This document shows, in pieces, positions 1 through 6,144 of a stretch of DNA of 8,677 nucleotides. Position 1 is the stretch's first letter. Each line of letters begins with the position of its first letter. The stretch lies in assembly GCA_031274005.1 (NCBI GenBank), contig JAISQU010000034.1:1-8677 (forward strand), in the 5' to 3' direction. Position numbers and translations under genes: made by a program. The notes beneath the pieces are model-generated. The model was not told where the DNA came from and ran no database searches. It saw only the letters and a list, made by a program, of their open reading frames with translations. This DNA comes from Spirochaetales bacterium. GTDB taxonomy: Bacteria > Spirochaetota > Spirochaetia > DTKZ01.

Positions 1-90
1 GCAAAAAACCGGGCTTTCCGCTTCAATCTTTTGGCTGTGCCAAAAGGATTTACGCTGCAATCCCTGGCGCGGCCCAAGGGCTTCCAGTGA
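1..90. repeat. Structured non-coding stretch at left edge, repeat-like
   Basis: No gene is supported here. A perfect 8-bp hairpin, CTTTTGGC-TGT-GCCAAAAG, lies at 28-46. It is flanked by two near-identical 14-mers, TTTCCGCTTCAATC (15-28) and TTTACGCTGCAATC (49-62), 34 bases apart. A second imperfect hairpin follows at 64-87 (CTGG...CCAG around GCCC-AA-GGGC). Without a T-run after either hairpin it does not look like a standard intrinsic terminator. It resembles dispersed intergenic repeats, but only one copy is in view. From 91 to 152 I see no gene. A piece near 90-110 (TTTTACACGGAAAAAATTG) weakly resembles part of the neighbouring repeat unit and may be a decayed copy. Confidence 0.4.
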
Positions 91-152
91 TTTTACACGG
101 AAAAAATTGGTGCACCCCACGAAAACACACGGGAACCTGCTGCGCTTAAGGC

Positions 153-303
153 GGGGCAACTTCCCCCGCCGATGCGGGGGAGACGCTTTCACGGAAATGT
201 GTGGGCGGGACATAACCGGAAGGGCCCGCGCCGGGCGCGGGCGTTACTTTCAGACGGTTTGTTTTATCGCGGATAGCGCACTGCGTCTTTTACCACAATT
301 TCC
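153..303 (+). repeat. Left array, repeat unit L1 (GC-rich-hairpin subtype)
   Basis: This is a 151-bp unit starting GGGGCAACTTCCCCCGCC and ending CACAATTTCC. It holds a core palindrome, CCCCCGC-CGAT-GCGGGGG (164-181), then the conserved block ACGCTTTCACGGAAAT, then CATAACC. An internal hairpin GCCCGCGC-CGG-GCGCGGGC lies at 224-242. TAAC (213-216) pairs with GTTA (243-246) outside it, leaving a 7-nt one-sided bulge (217-223). The same architecture recurs in L2 and, on the opposite strand, in R1-R4. The segment TCTGAAAGTAAC, read on the minus strand, links this unit to R2. Confidence 0.85.
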
Positions 304-455
304 GGGGCAACTTCCCCCGCCGATGCGGGGGAGACGCTTTCACGGAAATGTGCGGGCGGGACATAACCACCACGGCAATTGCTTCGCAATTGCGTTATAA
401 CCGGGCGCTTTGTTTTTTAGCCGGTAGCGCACTGGTGGCATTCACCGCAATTTCC
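304..455 (+). repeat. Left array, repeat unit L2 (GCAATTGC-hairpin subtype)
   Basis: This 152-bp unit is tandem with L1. The first 40-odd bases (304-345) match L1 almost exactly, including the CCCCCGC-CGAT-GCGGGGG core and ACGCTTTCACGG. The internal hairpin is GCAATTGC-TTC-GCAATTGC (375-393), with ATAAC (363-367) pairing GTTAT (394-398) and a 7-nt one-sided bulge (368-374). The unit ends TTCACCGCAATTTCC, the same end found in R1-R4 on the other strand. Its middle segment (CCGGGCGCTTTGTTTT) is closest to R4. Confidence 0.88.
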
Positions 456-491
456 GGGGCAACTTCCCCCGCCGATGCGGGGGAAGTTGCC
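456..491 (+). repeat. Terminal hairpin of left array, next to the rib promoter
   Basis: A third unit begins (GGGGCAACTTCCCCCGCCGA) but, instead of continuing like L1 and L2, it closes on itself. The arm GGCAACTTCCCCCGC (458-472), a CGAT loop and the exact reverse complement (477-491) give a perfect 15-bp stem. It ends three bases before the -35 box at 495. No T-run follows. Possible roles are an operator, an insulating or processing structure, or a recombination end. The minus-strand array has a hairpin of different sequence in the same place (6104-6141). Confidence 0.85.
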
Positions 492-494
492 TGC

Positions 495-522
495 TTGACA
501 CTTTTCTCTGCGCTGGTATAAG
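495..522 (+). promoter_or_regulatory. Sigma70-type promoter of the riboflavin operon
   Basis: A perfect -35 box TTGACA (495-500) and a -10 box TATAAG (517-522) are separated by 16 bp. Transcription would start near 528-531, just before the riboswitch. The promoter begins 3 nt after the terminal hairpin of the repeat array, so a folded or protein-bound hairpin could affect polymerase access (inference). Confidence 0.8.
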
Positions 523-532
523 TTATAAGCAG

Positions 533-666
533 ATTTTCAGGGCGGGGTGAGTCTGCGGACGCAGGCAATTCCCGACCGGCGGTATAGCCCGCGACTTCAG
601 GCTCATGGCCTGAACTGAACCGGTGAAATTCCGGCGCCGACGGTAATAGTCCGGATGGAAGAAAAT
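533..666 (+). promoter_or_regulatory. FMN riboswitch (RFN element)
   Basis: This is a leader RNA that senses FMN and controls riboflavin genes. The closing stem P1 is ATTTTC (533-538) with GAAAAT (661-666). Conserved RFN blocks appear in order: GGGCGGGGTGA (540-550), AATTCCCGACCGGCGGTATA (567-586), AGCCCGCGA (586-594), the variable stem TTCAGGC/GCCTGAA, ACCGGTGAAATTCCGG (619-634) and GCCGACGGTAATAGTCCGGA (636-655). One oddity is a 16-nt insertion (551-566) inside the second loop that itself folds into a hairpin. FMN binding should stabilise P1 and allow the terminator at 716-748 to form. A possible competing pairing is TTCAGGG (536-542) with CCCTGAG (717-723). This would block both P1 and the terminator, and it is inferred from complementarity only. 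Confidence 0.95.
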
Positions 667-715
667 TGGCGGGAGCCTGGCGCAAAAAGGCGGCCGCTCT
701 TCCCCTCAAATAAAA

Positions 716-748
716 CCCCTGAGAACGCAATTTCCGGGGGCTTTTTTT
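716..748 (+). terminator. Intrinsic terminator, expression platform of the FMN riboswitch
   Basis: The stem CCCCTG (716-721) pairs with CGGGGG (735-740) around a 13-nt loop, followed by C and seven Ts (742-748). It lies between the aptamer and ribD, so FMN most likely controls transcription rather than ribosome access. Fourteen bases spanning loop and descending arm (CGCAATTTCCGGGG, 726-739) are identical to the junction motif of the upstream repeat array. Confidence 0.87.
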
Positions 749-793
749 ACCCCTGAAACGCAAAAAGATATGGGACTGAAGGAGCGACGGCCG

Positions 794-1936
794 GTGCATA
801 GCGGCGTTTTTTCGGAATTTGACAGGGCCTGCATGAAGCGGGCTTTAACCCTCGCGCGGCGGGGCGCAGGCAAAACATCCCCCAACCCCCTGGTGGGCGC
901 CGTTATAGCCCGCGGCGGCCGCGTTCTGGGGGAAGGCTGGCACAAACGCTGCGGAGATCTTCACGCGGAGGCGCAGGCTTTTGAAGCCGTGTTCTCTGCG
1001 GGAGAGAACCCCGCCGGGGCCGACCTGTACTGCACTCTTGAACCCTGCTGCTTTACTTCGCCGGAAAAGCATCAGCCGCCCTGTACGGGGCTTATCATCA
1101 AAAACCGAATACGGCGCGTTGTTATTGCGAACACAGACCCCCACCCGCGGGTAAACGGCAAAGGCGGACTCGCGCTGCGGAAGGCGGGAATTACTGTAGA
1201 AACCGGCCTTCTGGCCGAAGAGGGAGAAGAACTGAACCGGGCCTTCTTTACCTTTCAGCGGCTGGGGCGGCCTTTTGTACACCTGAAAATAGCCCAGACT
1301 TTGGATGGAAGGATTGCCGCGGGTTCTTCCGTGCGGGACTGCCGTATAACCGACGAGGCGGCGCACAGGAGCGTTCACCGCATGCGCGCGCGCCATGACG
1401 CTGTTCTTATCGGCCGGGGAACCGCCCTGGCCGATGATCCTGAGCTTACCGTACGCCTTGCGCGCGGCCGCAATCCTGTGCGGGTAGTGCTGGATTCCCG
1501 CCTGTCGCTTCCGCTTACGGCAAAACTTTTTAACCTGCCCGATCCGGAAAAAACGCTTATCCTGTGCGCGGCCGGCGCGGGCGTCAAAAGAATAAAGGCC
1601 GTGCAGAATACCGGCGCCGAGGCGCTTCCGCTTGAGATCCCGGCCGGGGCCAGGGGCCTGCCGCCTGCCGCCGTTCTTTCCGCCCTGGGCGCACGGGGTA
1701 TACGCAGCGTCCTTGTCGAAGGCGGTGAAAAAATTTTCAGCAGCTTTCTGCGCGAAGGGCTGTGGGACAGCCTTTCGGTTTTTATCGCCCCCCTTATTCT
1801 GGGCGGCGGCGTGCCCTGTGTTTCGGGCCTGGGTATAGACTCCGTTGCCAAAGCGCTGCGGCCCGGGGGCGTCAAAATACAAAAAATCGGAAATCAAATA
1901 CTCTTCGAGGGAAAAAATGTTTACAGGAATTATTGA
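794..1936 (+). CDS. ribD: RibD, bifunctional diaminohydroxyphosphoribosylaminopyrimidine deaminase / 5-amino-6-(5-phosphoribosylamino)uracil reductase
   Basis: RibD catalyses the second and third steps of riboflavin synthesis in the cytoplasm: deamination of the pyrimidine from GTP cyclohydrolase II, then NADPH-dependent reduction of the ribose. I chose GTG at 794 (380 residues) because AAGGAG (779-784) sits 9 nt upstream and the family usually begins about ten residues before the DxxCMKRAL helix. ATG at 770 (388 residues) is in frame but lacks a Shine-Dalgarno. The deaminase domain (about 8-145) shows SPNPLVGAVI, zinc ligand H57 with catalytic E59 (HAE), and C85 and C97 in TLEPCC...PPC. The linker between those cysteines is about three residues longer than usual. 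The reductase domain (about 155-375) shows KIAQTLDGRIA, GRGTALADDPELTVR and VEGG (308-311). The 3' end overlaps ribE by 20 nt, suggesting coupled translation. It is the first gene after the FMN-controlled terminator. Confidence 0.96.
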   Translation: MHSGVFSEFDRACMKRALTLARRGAGKTSPNPLVGAVIARGGRVLGEGWHKRCGDLHAEAQAFEAVFSAGENPAGADLYCTLEPCCFTSPEKHQPPCTGLIIKNRIRRVVIANTDPHPRVNGKGGLALRKAGITVETGLLAEEGEELNRAFFTFQRLGRPFVHLKIAQTLDGRIAAGSSVRDCRITDEAAHRSVHRMRARHDAVLIGRGTALADDPELTVRLARGRNPVRVVLDSRLSLPLTAKLFNLPDPEKTLILCAAGAGVKRIKAVQNTGAEALPLEIPAGARGLPPAAVLSALGARGIRSVLVEGGEKIFSSFLREGLWDSLSVFIAPLILGGGVPCVSGLGIDSVAKALRPGGVKIQKIGNQILFEGKNVYRNY

Positions 1937-2570
1937 AGAAACAGGAACGCTCGTGTCCATAAAGCACGAAACAGGCAGGGCGCGCATCACGATAAAGGCC
2001 GCCCGCGTTCTTGAAGAAACGCGGATCGGGGATTCCATTAATGTCGACGGAGTCTGCCAAACCGTGTCGGAGCTGAACGCGGACAGCTTTTCGGTTTTTA
2101 CGCTCGCGGAAAGCCTGAAAAAAACGACTCTGGGAAGCCTGAAGCCCGGCGGCATAGTTAACCTGGAGCGGGCGGCGCGGGCCGACACGCGCATGGGCGG
2201 CCACATCGTACAGGGCCACGTCGGCTGCGCCGTGCCCATACGCGAGCTTTCCTCCGGCGGGGGCAATGTCTACCTTGTGGTGGAAGCGCCGCAGGAGCAT
2301 CTGGCCTGCTGCGTCCCCGAAGGCTCCATCGCCCTTGACGGAATCAGCCTGACCATCGCGCGGATTTCCGGCAGCCTCATTACTGTCAATATTATTCCCG
2401 CAACCTTCGAGCGCACGAGCCTGCGCCTGAAAAAAACCGGCGATAAAATAAATCTCGAAACCGATGTCATAGGCAGATACGTACTGCGGCTGCTCGCCCC
2501 CTACGGGAAAAGCGCCGCCGGTACGGCAGGGGGATTGAGCGAAGAGAAATTAAAGGAGCTGGGATTTTAA
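1917..2570 (+). CDS. ribE: Riboflavin synthase, alpha-chain type
   Basis: This enzyme converts two molecules of 6,7-dimethyl-8-ribityllumazine to riboflavin and the pyrimidine product reused by RibH. It has 217 residues, a normal length. The start ATG 1917 follows GAGGGAA and gives the classic N-terminus MFTGIIEETG. An upstream in-frame ATG at 1845 lies inside ribD and is unlikely. Two lumazine-binding repeats are visible. The first (about 1-95) has GDSINVDGVCQTV with S40 and C47. The second (about 96-195) has GGHIVQGHV (94-102), GSIALDGISLTI and DVIGRY, with D183 in the place of the functional aspartate. Oddities are GHVG where most members have GHVD, and Q instead of L in GVCLTV. The stop codon shares one base with the ribBA start. 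Escherichia coli calls this gene ribC; it is ribE elsewhere. Confidence 0.96.
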   Translation: MFTGIIEETGTLVSIKHETGRARITIKAARVLEETRIGDSINVDGVCQTVSELNADSFSVFTLAESLKKTTLGSLKPGGIVNLERAARADTRMGGHIVQGHVGCAVPIRELSSGGGNVYLVVEAPQEHLACCVPEGSIALDGISLTIARISGSLITVNIIPATFERTSLRLKKTGDKINLETDVIGRYVLRLLAPYGKSAAGTAGGLSEEKLKELGF

Positions 2571-3823
2571 TGAATAGACCGGAAAAAAACGATTACGCGT
2601 TCGCGTCTGTGGAAGAGGCAATCGAAGAAATACGCAGGGGAAAGATGCTCATCGTCACCGACGATGAGGACAGGGAAAACGAGGGAGACTTCATCATGGC
2701 CGCCGACGCGGTTACGCCCGAAGCCGTCAACTTTGTCACGGGGTATGGCAGGGGGCTTCTGTGCCAGTCCATCACGCGGCGGCGCGCGCGCGAGCTGGAT
2801 CTGCCGCTGATGGTCAGCCGGAACACGTCTTTGCACGAGACTGCGTTTACGGTCTCGGTTGACGCGAGGCAGGGCGCCACAACGGGAATCTCCGCCTTTG
2901 ACAGGGCTGTAACGATTAAGGCTTTGACCTGCGCCTCTACCCGGCCGGAAGACCTCGCGCGGCCGGGGCACATCTTCCCGCTGATTGCCGCCGACGGCGG
3001 CGTGCTCGCGCGGCCGGGCCATACCGAAGCGGCCGCGGATCTCGCGCGGCTTGCGGGCTTTTGCCCTTCGGGGATACTCTGCGAGATTCTGGACTCAGAC
3101 GGGCGCATGGCGAGACTCGGGCGGCTTGCGGAAATCGCCGCCGAACACGGGCTTCGCATTCTTACGGTACAAAGCCTTATCGCATGGCGCAAACAAAAAG
3201 ACAAAAACGAAGAGCCGCGGCAAACCGAAAGCGGCGCCAGGCGCCTTGCGGAAAGCAGGCTGCCCACTCACGCGGGAGACTTCCGCATTCTGCTGTACGA
3301 AAACCCCGGCAATGCGGATCAGCCCCACATCGCCCTGGTTTCTGAAAAAGCCTTTGATCCGCATAACGCCCTCGTCCGGGTTCACTCCGAATGTCTCACA
3401 GGCGAAGTGCTTTTGTCCGGCCGCTGTGACTGCGGGGCCCAGCTTGAGCAGGCCATGCTCAGAACCGCCGGCGAAGGCGGGCTTGTCATCTACCTGCGGC
3501 AGGAAGGACGCGGCATAGGGCTGACGGAAAAAATCCGCGCCTACGCCCTGCAGGATGAAGGCTGCGACACCTTCGACGCCAACATAAAACTGGGCCACGG
3601 CCCGGACGAGAGGGACTACGCCGCCGCCGCGGCCATACTGAAAGACCTAGGCGTCTGCGGCGTGCGTCTTATGACAAACAATCCCGCGAAAATAGACGCG
3701 CTTCTGGCGGCGGGAATCGAGGTCAGGCAGCGCGTGCCGGTTGAAATACGGCCCGGCGAGGCAAACAGAAGTTATCTTGCGGCGAAAAAAGCCCGCTTCG
3801 GGCATCATCTGAACTATGTATAA
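2570..3823 (+). CDS. ribBA: RibBA, 3,4-dihydroxy-2-butanone 4-phosphate synthase / GTP cyclohydrolase II
   Basis: This 417-residue fusion supplies both precursors of lumazine. RibB forms dihydroxybutanone phosphate from ribulose 5-phosphate. RibA opens GTP to the diaminopyrimidine. The RibB half (about 8-205) carries the acidic metal and substrate loop DDEDRENEGDF (31-41), TTGISAFDRA and RPGHTEAA (148-155). The RibA half (about 232-410) carries the three zinc cysteines in HSECLTGEVLLSGRCDCG (C275, C286, C288), LRQEGRGIGL (309-318), DERDY (346-350) and LMTNNPAK (367-374). All key residues I can check are present, so both activities are expected. A linker of about 25 residues rich in Lys, Glu and Arg (208-232) joins the halves. 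AGGAG at 2554-2558 precedes ATG 2570, which overlaps the ribE stop by one base (TAATG), indicating coupling. Confidence 0.97.
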   Translation: MNRPEKNDYAFASVEEAIEEIRRGKMLIVTDDEDRENEGDFIMAADAVTPEAVNFVTGYGRGLLCQSITRRRARELDLPLMVSRNTSLHETAFTVSVDARQGATTGISAFDRAVTIKALTCASTRPEDLARPGHIFPLIAADGGVLARPGHTEAAADLARLAGFCPSGILCEILDSDGRMARLGRLAEIAAEHGLRILTVQSLIAWRKQKDKNEEPRQTESGARRLAESRLPTHAGDFRILLYENPGNADQPHIALVSEKAFDPHNALVRVHSECLTGEVLLSGRCDCGAQLEQAMLRTAGEGGLVIYLRQEGRGIGLTEKIRAYALQDEGCDTFDANIKLGHGPDERDYAAAAAILKDLGVCGVRLMTNNPAKIDALLAAGIEVRQRVPVEIRPGEANRSYLAAKKARFGHHLNYV

Positions 3824-3845
3824 ACCAAAAAGGAGGAATAAAACA

Positions 3846-4310
3846 ATGTATACGGAAATTATCGGAACGCTCAAAGGACAGGACAAACACTTTGCCTGCG
3901 TGGTGAGCCGCTTCAACGATTTTATTACGGCGCGGCTTCTGGAGGGCGCTCTTGACTGTTTTACGCGGCACGGCGGGGACGAAAAAAATATTACCGTTGT
4001 GCGCGTTCCCGGTTCATTCGAGATTCCGGTTACCGCGGCGAAGCTCGCGAAGAGCGGAAAGTACGACGCCGTACTCTGCCTGGGGGCGGTTATCCGCGGC
4101 GCCACGCCGCACTTCGATTATGTCGCGGCGGAGGCCGCAAAAGGCATAGGCCAGGCGGCGCTTGATTCGGGCGTGCCTGTTATTTTCGGCGTGCTGACAA
4201 CGGAAAACATTGAGCAGGCGGTGGAGAGGGCGGGGGCAAAGTCCGGCAACAAAGGCTGGGACGCGATGATATCCGCCATGGAGATGTCGGACCTGTTCGG
4301 AAAACTATAA
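3846..4310 (+). CDS. ribH: 6,7-dimethyl-8-ribityllumazine synthase
   Basis: RibH condenses 5-amino-6-ribitylaminouracil with dihydroxybutanone phosphate to give lumazine, the substrate of riboflavin synthase. The family forms pentamers or 60-subunit capsids. The length, 154 residues, is typical. Start ATG 3846 is preceded by a strong AGGAGG (3831-3836, spacing 9). An earlier in-frame ATG at 3816 overlaps ribBA and lacks this site. Motifs in order are SRFND (21-25), PGSFEIP (55-61), GAVIRGATPHFDYV (80-93) with the catalytic histidine H89, GVLTTEN (115-121) and ERAGAKSGNKG (127-137). The gap after ribBA is 22 nt, so it belongs to the same FMN-controlled transcript. Its own strong ribosome binding site fits a need for more RibH than the other enzymes (inference). 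Confidence 0.97.
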   Translation: MYTEIIGTLKGQDKHFACVVSRFNDFITARLLEGALDCFTRHGGDEKNITVVRVPGSFEIPVTAAKLAKSGKYDAVLCLGAVIRGATPHFDYVAAEAAKGIGQAALDSGVPVIFGVLTTENIEQAVERAGAKSGNKGWDAMISAMEMSDLFGKL

Positions 4311-4333
4311 GACCGGGCATACTCATAAAAAGC

Positions 4334-5053
4334 ATGAGGCCCCCGCGTCTGCGAGAAACGGATCTCTACCCTCCTCTTGCCGCTTTTCTTGAAGAACAGG
4401 GTTATACCGTACATGCCGAGGTTAAAGGAAGGGATATCGCGGCCCGGAGGGGAGAAGAGCTTCTCTCCGTAGAAATGAAACTGCATTTTAATCTTGATGT
4501 GATACTTCAGGCCGCGGACAGACAGACCGGTGTGGACGCCATGTACATCGCCGTACCGCTGACGGGAAAATCAAGGCGGCCCCCGCGCTGGACTGGCCTC
4601 CGGAAGATGCTCCGGCGGCTCGGCATAGGGGTTTTTTTTGTGCGCTTTGCCCCCCCCCTGCCGCCCTGTGTGGAGGAAGCCCTGCCGCCGGAGACGCCCG
4701 GGACCGGAAAAACCGCAAAAACAAAAAAAAACGGCAGACAAGAGCTGATAACCGAAATGGAAGGCAGGCCGGGGAATTTCAATACCGGCGGCTCGTCAAA
4801 GAAAAAGATTGTTACGGCTTACAGGGTGCAGGCCCTCCTCATTGCCCGGCTCCTCCGCGGAACCGGCGGCCTTTCTCCAAAAACCCTGCGGCAAAGAGGG
4901 GCCGCGGAAAACTGTACGGCTATTCTGTATCAAAACTATTACGGCTGGTTCGCCCGCAGCGGCCGGGGAATCTACCGCCTCAGCCCGGCAGGAGAAGCCG
5001 CCCTTGTCGAATACGCAAACGTCCTCAAAGCCATGGTGAGGCCGCGAAGTTGA
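4334..5053 (+). CDS. DUF2161-like protein with PD-(D/E)XK nuclease fold
   Basis: The product has 239 residues. I recognise the DUF2161 (COG5482) pattern, annotated from sequence as a putative PD-(D/E)XK phosphodiesterase; its substrate is unknown to me. The N-terminal half shows RETDLYPPLAAFLEEQGY, then E29, GRD with D34, and VEMK with E47 and K49. These are spaced as expected for E...D...ExK. QAADRQ and MYIAVPL follow. A basic, low-complexity linker occupies about 125-160. The C-terminal part (160-235, AYRVQALLIARLL ... YGWFARSGRGIYRLSPAGE) looks like a winged-helix-type domain. The gene begins 23 nt after ribH on the same strand with no promoter or terminator seen between them, so it is probably co-transcribed. 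ATG 4334 has only a weak upstream site, and an in-frame stop at 4325 rules out an earlier start. No link to riboflavin is known to me. Confidence 0.75.
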   Translation: MRPPRLRETDLYPPLAAFLEEQGYTVHAEVKGRDIAARRGEELLSVEMKLHFNLDVILQAADRQTGVDAMYIAVPLTGKSRRPPRWTGLRKMLRRLGIGVFFVRFAPPLPPCVEEALPPETPGTGKTAKTKKNGRQELITEMEGRPGNFNTGGSSKKKIVTAYRVQALLIARLLRGTGGLSPKTLRQRGAAENCTAILYQNYYGWFARSGRGIYRLSPAGEAALVEYANVLKAMVRPRS

Positions 5054-5096
5054 GTTAGTATAAACGGCGCTATCGGTTCAATCTCGTACATACGCG

Positions 5097-6038
5097 TTAT
5101 GCTTTTTTCAGAATGGCCTCGTAAATGGCTTTTGTCGCCGGTGTGGGAACTCCCGTCTCTTCGCCAAGCCGCAGAATGGTTCCGCCGAACAGATCCGCTT
5201 CGTTTGGTTTGCCGGGAACCTGTAAATCCCGCGCGTAGGAGGTCGTCGCTTCATAGGGGAAATTCCCGGCGCTTTCGTAAGATTTCTGAATCAGCGATTC
5301 GGGCAGCTTGACGCCCTTTGCCGCGGCTATGGCGTGGATTTCCTTCAGAATTTCCATCACAGAAGCGGACAAATCTTTGTCTTCAAGAATCTGACCGAAG
5401 GATTTACCGCTCAGGCCGGTAACAAGCGCGTAGGAAGCAATAAAGAAATACTTGGTCCATAAAGCGGGAAAAGGGTCGGCTTCCCACACAAAGGGAATAC
5501 CCGCCGCCGCCATGAGCGAGGCCAGAAGCGCAGGGTTGTAATCTTTATGCCGGGGATCCGCGCCCGCGATAATATTGCCCTGGCCGCCGGAATGAACAAC
5601 AGAGCCGGGGGCCTGAATGCTGGAGGCTATGTAAATACAGGCGGGCAGGATAAGGCCCGTTGTAATAAGCCGGCGGATTCTCTCATAAATATCTATACCG
5701 TTTAAAAGTGGGAGTATCTTTGTTTCCGGCGTAATAAGCGGGCGAATGGCTTCACAGGCTGCGGTAAGGTCATAGCCCTTTACGCAGAGAACAATGAGTT
5801 TTTGTTCCGGCAGGGCCGCCGCGTTATCCGTGGCAAAATCGGGCCGGTACACTGCCTCTTTTCCACCGGGCTTCCGGAAAGAGAGCCCCTTTTCCCTGAG
5901 AACCTCAAGAGTCTTGCCCCGCGCGACGCAGGTGACATAGGTCTCATTTCCCGGATCGATAGTTTTCGCGGAAATAAGATGCGCCGCCATATAGCCTCCA
6001 ATTCCGCCTGTTCCAAATACACATATACGTTTTATCAT
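5097..6038 (-). CDS. panE: Ketopantoate reductase (2-dehydropantoate 2-reductase) family protein
   Basis: The family reduces 2-dehydropantoate to pantoate with NADPH in the pantothenate and CoA pathway. The 313 residues match the usual length. The N-terminal Rossmann domain has CVFGTGGIGGYMAAHL (7-20), VARGKTLEVLREKGL, LCVKGYDL (with K87) and LLNGID (N113). The C-terminal helical domain has LWTKYFF with K196 at the catalytic lysine position, and KPNEADLFGG with E280 at the substrate-binding glutamate. The two asparagines that often follow the lysine (KxxxNxxxN) are replaced by I and A here. The protein may therefore be a paralogue acting on another 2-oxo acid, and the panE symbol is provisional. 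The start codon is preceded by a G-run (6046-6051 on the minus strand). The gene converges with the rib operon, 43 bp from the DUF2161 gene end, and has its own promoter. Confidence 0.82.
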   Translation of the reverse strand: MIKRICVFGTGGIGGYMAAHLISAKTIDPGNETYVTCVARGKTLEVLREKGLSFRKPGGKEAVYRPDFATDNAAALPEQKLIVLCVKGYDLTAACEAIRPLITPETKILPLLNGIDIYERIRRLITTGLILPACIYIASSIQAPGSVVHSGGQGNIIAGADPRHKDYNPALLASLMAAAGIPFVWEADPFPALWTKYFFIASYALVTGLSGKSFGQILEDKDLSASVMEILKEIHAIAAAKGVKLPESLIQKSYESAGNFPYEATTSYARDLQVPGKPNEADLFGGTILRLGEETGVPTPATKAIYEAILKKA

Positions 6039-6071
6039 CGCTATACCCCCCGCCCACGGGCTTTATTTCTA

Positions 6072-6100
6072 ATTGTAAGTTGGAGAAGTTTAAGGGTCAA
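6072..6100 (-). promoter_or_regulatory. Sigma70-type promoter of the ketopantoate reductase-family gene
   Basis: Read on the minus strand, TTGACC (6100-6095) and TACAAT (6077-6072) are separated by 17 bp. The predicted start is near 6065, leaving a short leader of about 27 nt before ATG 6038. The -35 box lies three bases downstream of a perfect 17-bp-stem hairpin. Confidence 0.77.
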
Positions 6101-6103
6101 GTA

Positions 6104-6141
6104 GTCGACATACGGTTCGCATAGGCGAACCGTATGTCGAC
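6104..6141 (-). repeat. Perfect 17-bp hairpin at the promoter end of the right repeat array
   Basis: GTCGACATACGGTTCGC (6104-6120), a 4-nt loop ATAG, and the exact reverse complement (6125-6141) form it. On the minus strand it follows CCGCAATTTCCGGGG, the end of repeat unit R1, and precedes the -35 box by 3 nt. It has no T-run. Its sequence is unrelated to the hairpin at 458-491, but its geometry and position are the same. Candidate roles are an operator or a recombination or processing structure. Confidence 0.9.
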
Positions 6142-6144
6142 CCC

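Noticed and set aside
153..491. Left repeats as a CRISPR array
   Set aside because: Units are about 150 bp and similar along most of their length, without short identical repeats separated by unique spacers, and no cas gene is in view.
770..793. ATG at 770 as the ribD start
   Set aside because: It is possible, but there is no Shine-Dalgarno before it, while GTG 794 has AAGGAG at good spacing and fits the family N-terminus better.
845..2266. A 473-codon open frame antisense to ribD and ribE
   Set aside because: It lies entirely opposite two convincing enzymes, and its translation is low-complexity with no domain. Long shadow frames are common in GC-rich genes.
5054..5106. Bidirectional terminator between the convergent genes
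   Set aside because: Only a 4-bp CATA/TATG stem precedes the T-run at 5103 on the plus strand, and nothing comparable is seen on the minus strand; too weak to call.
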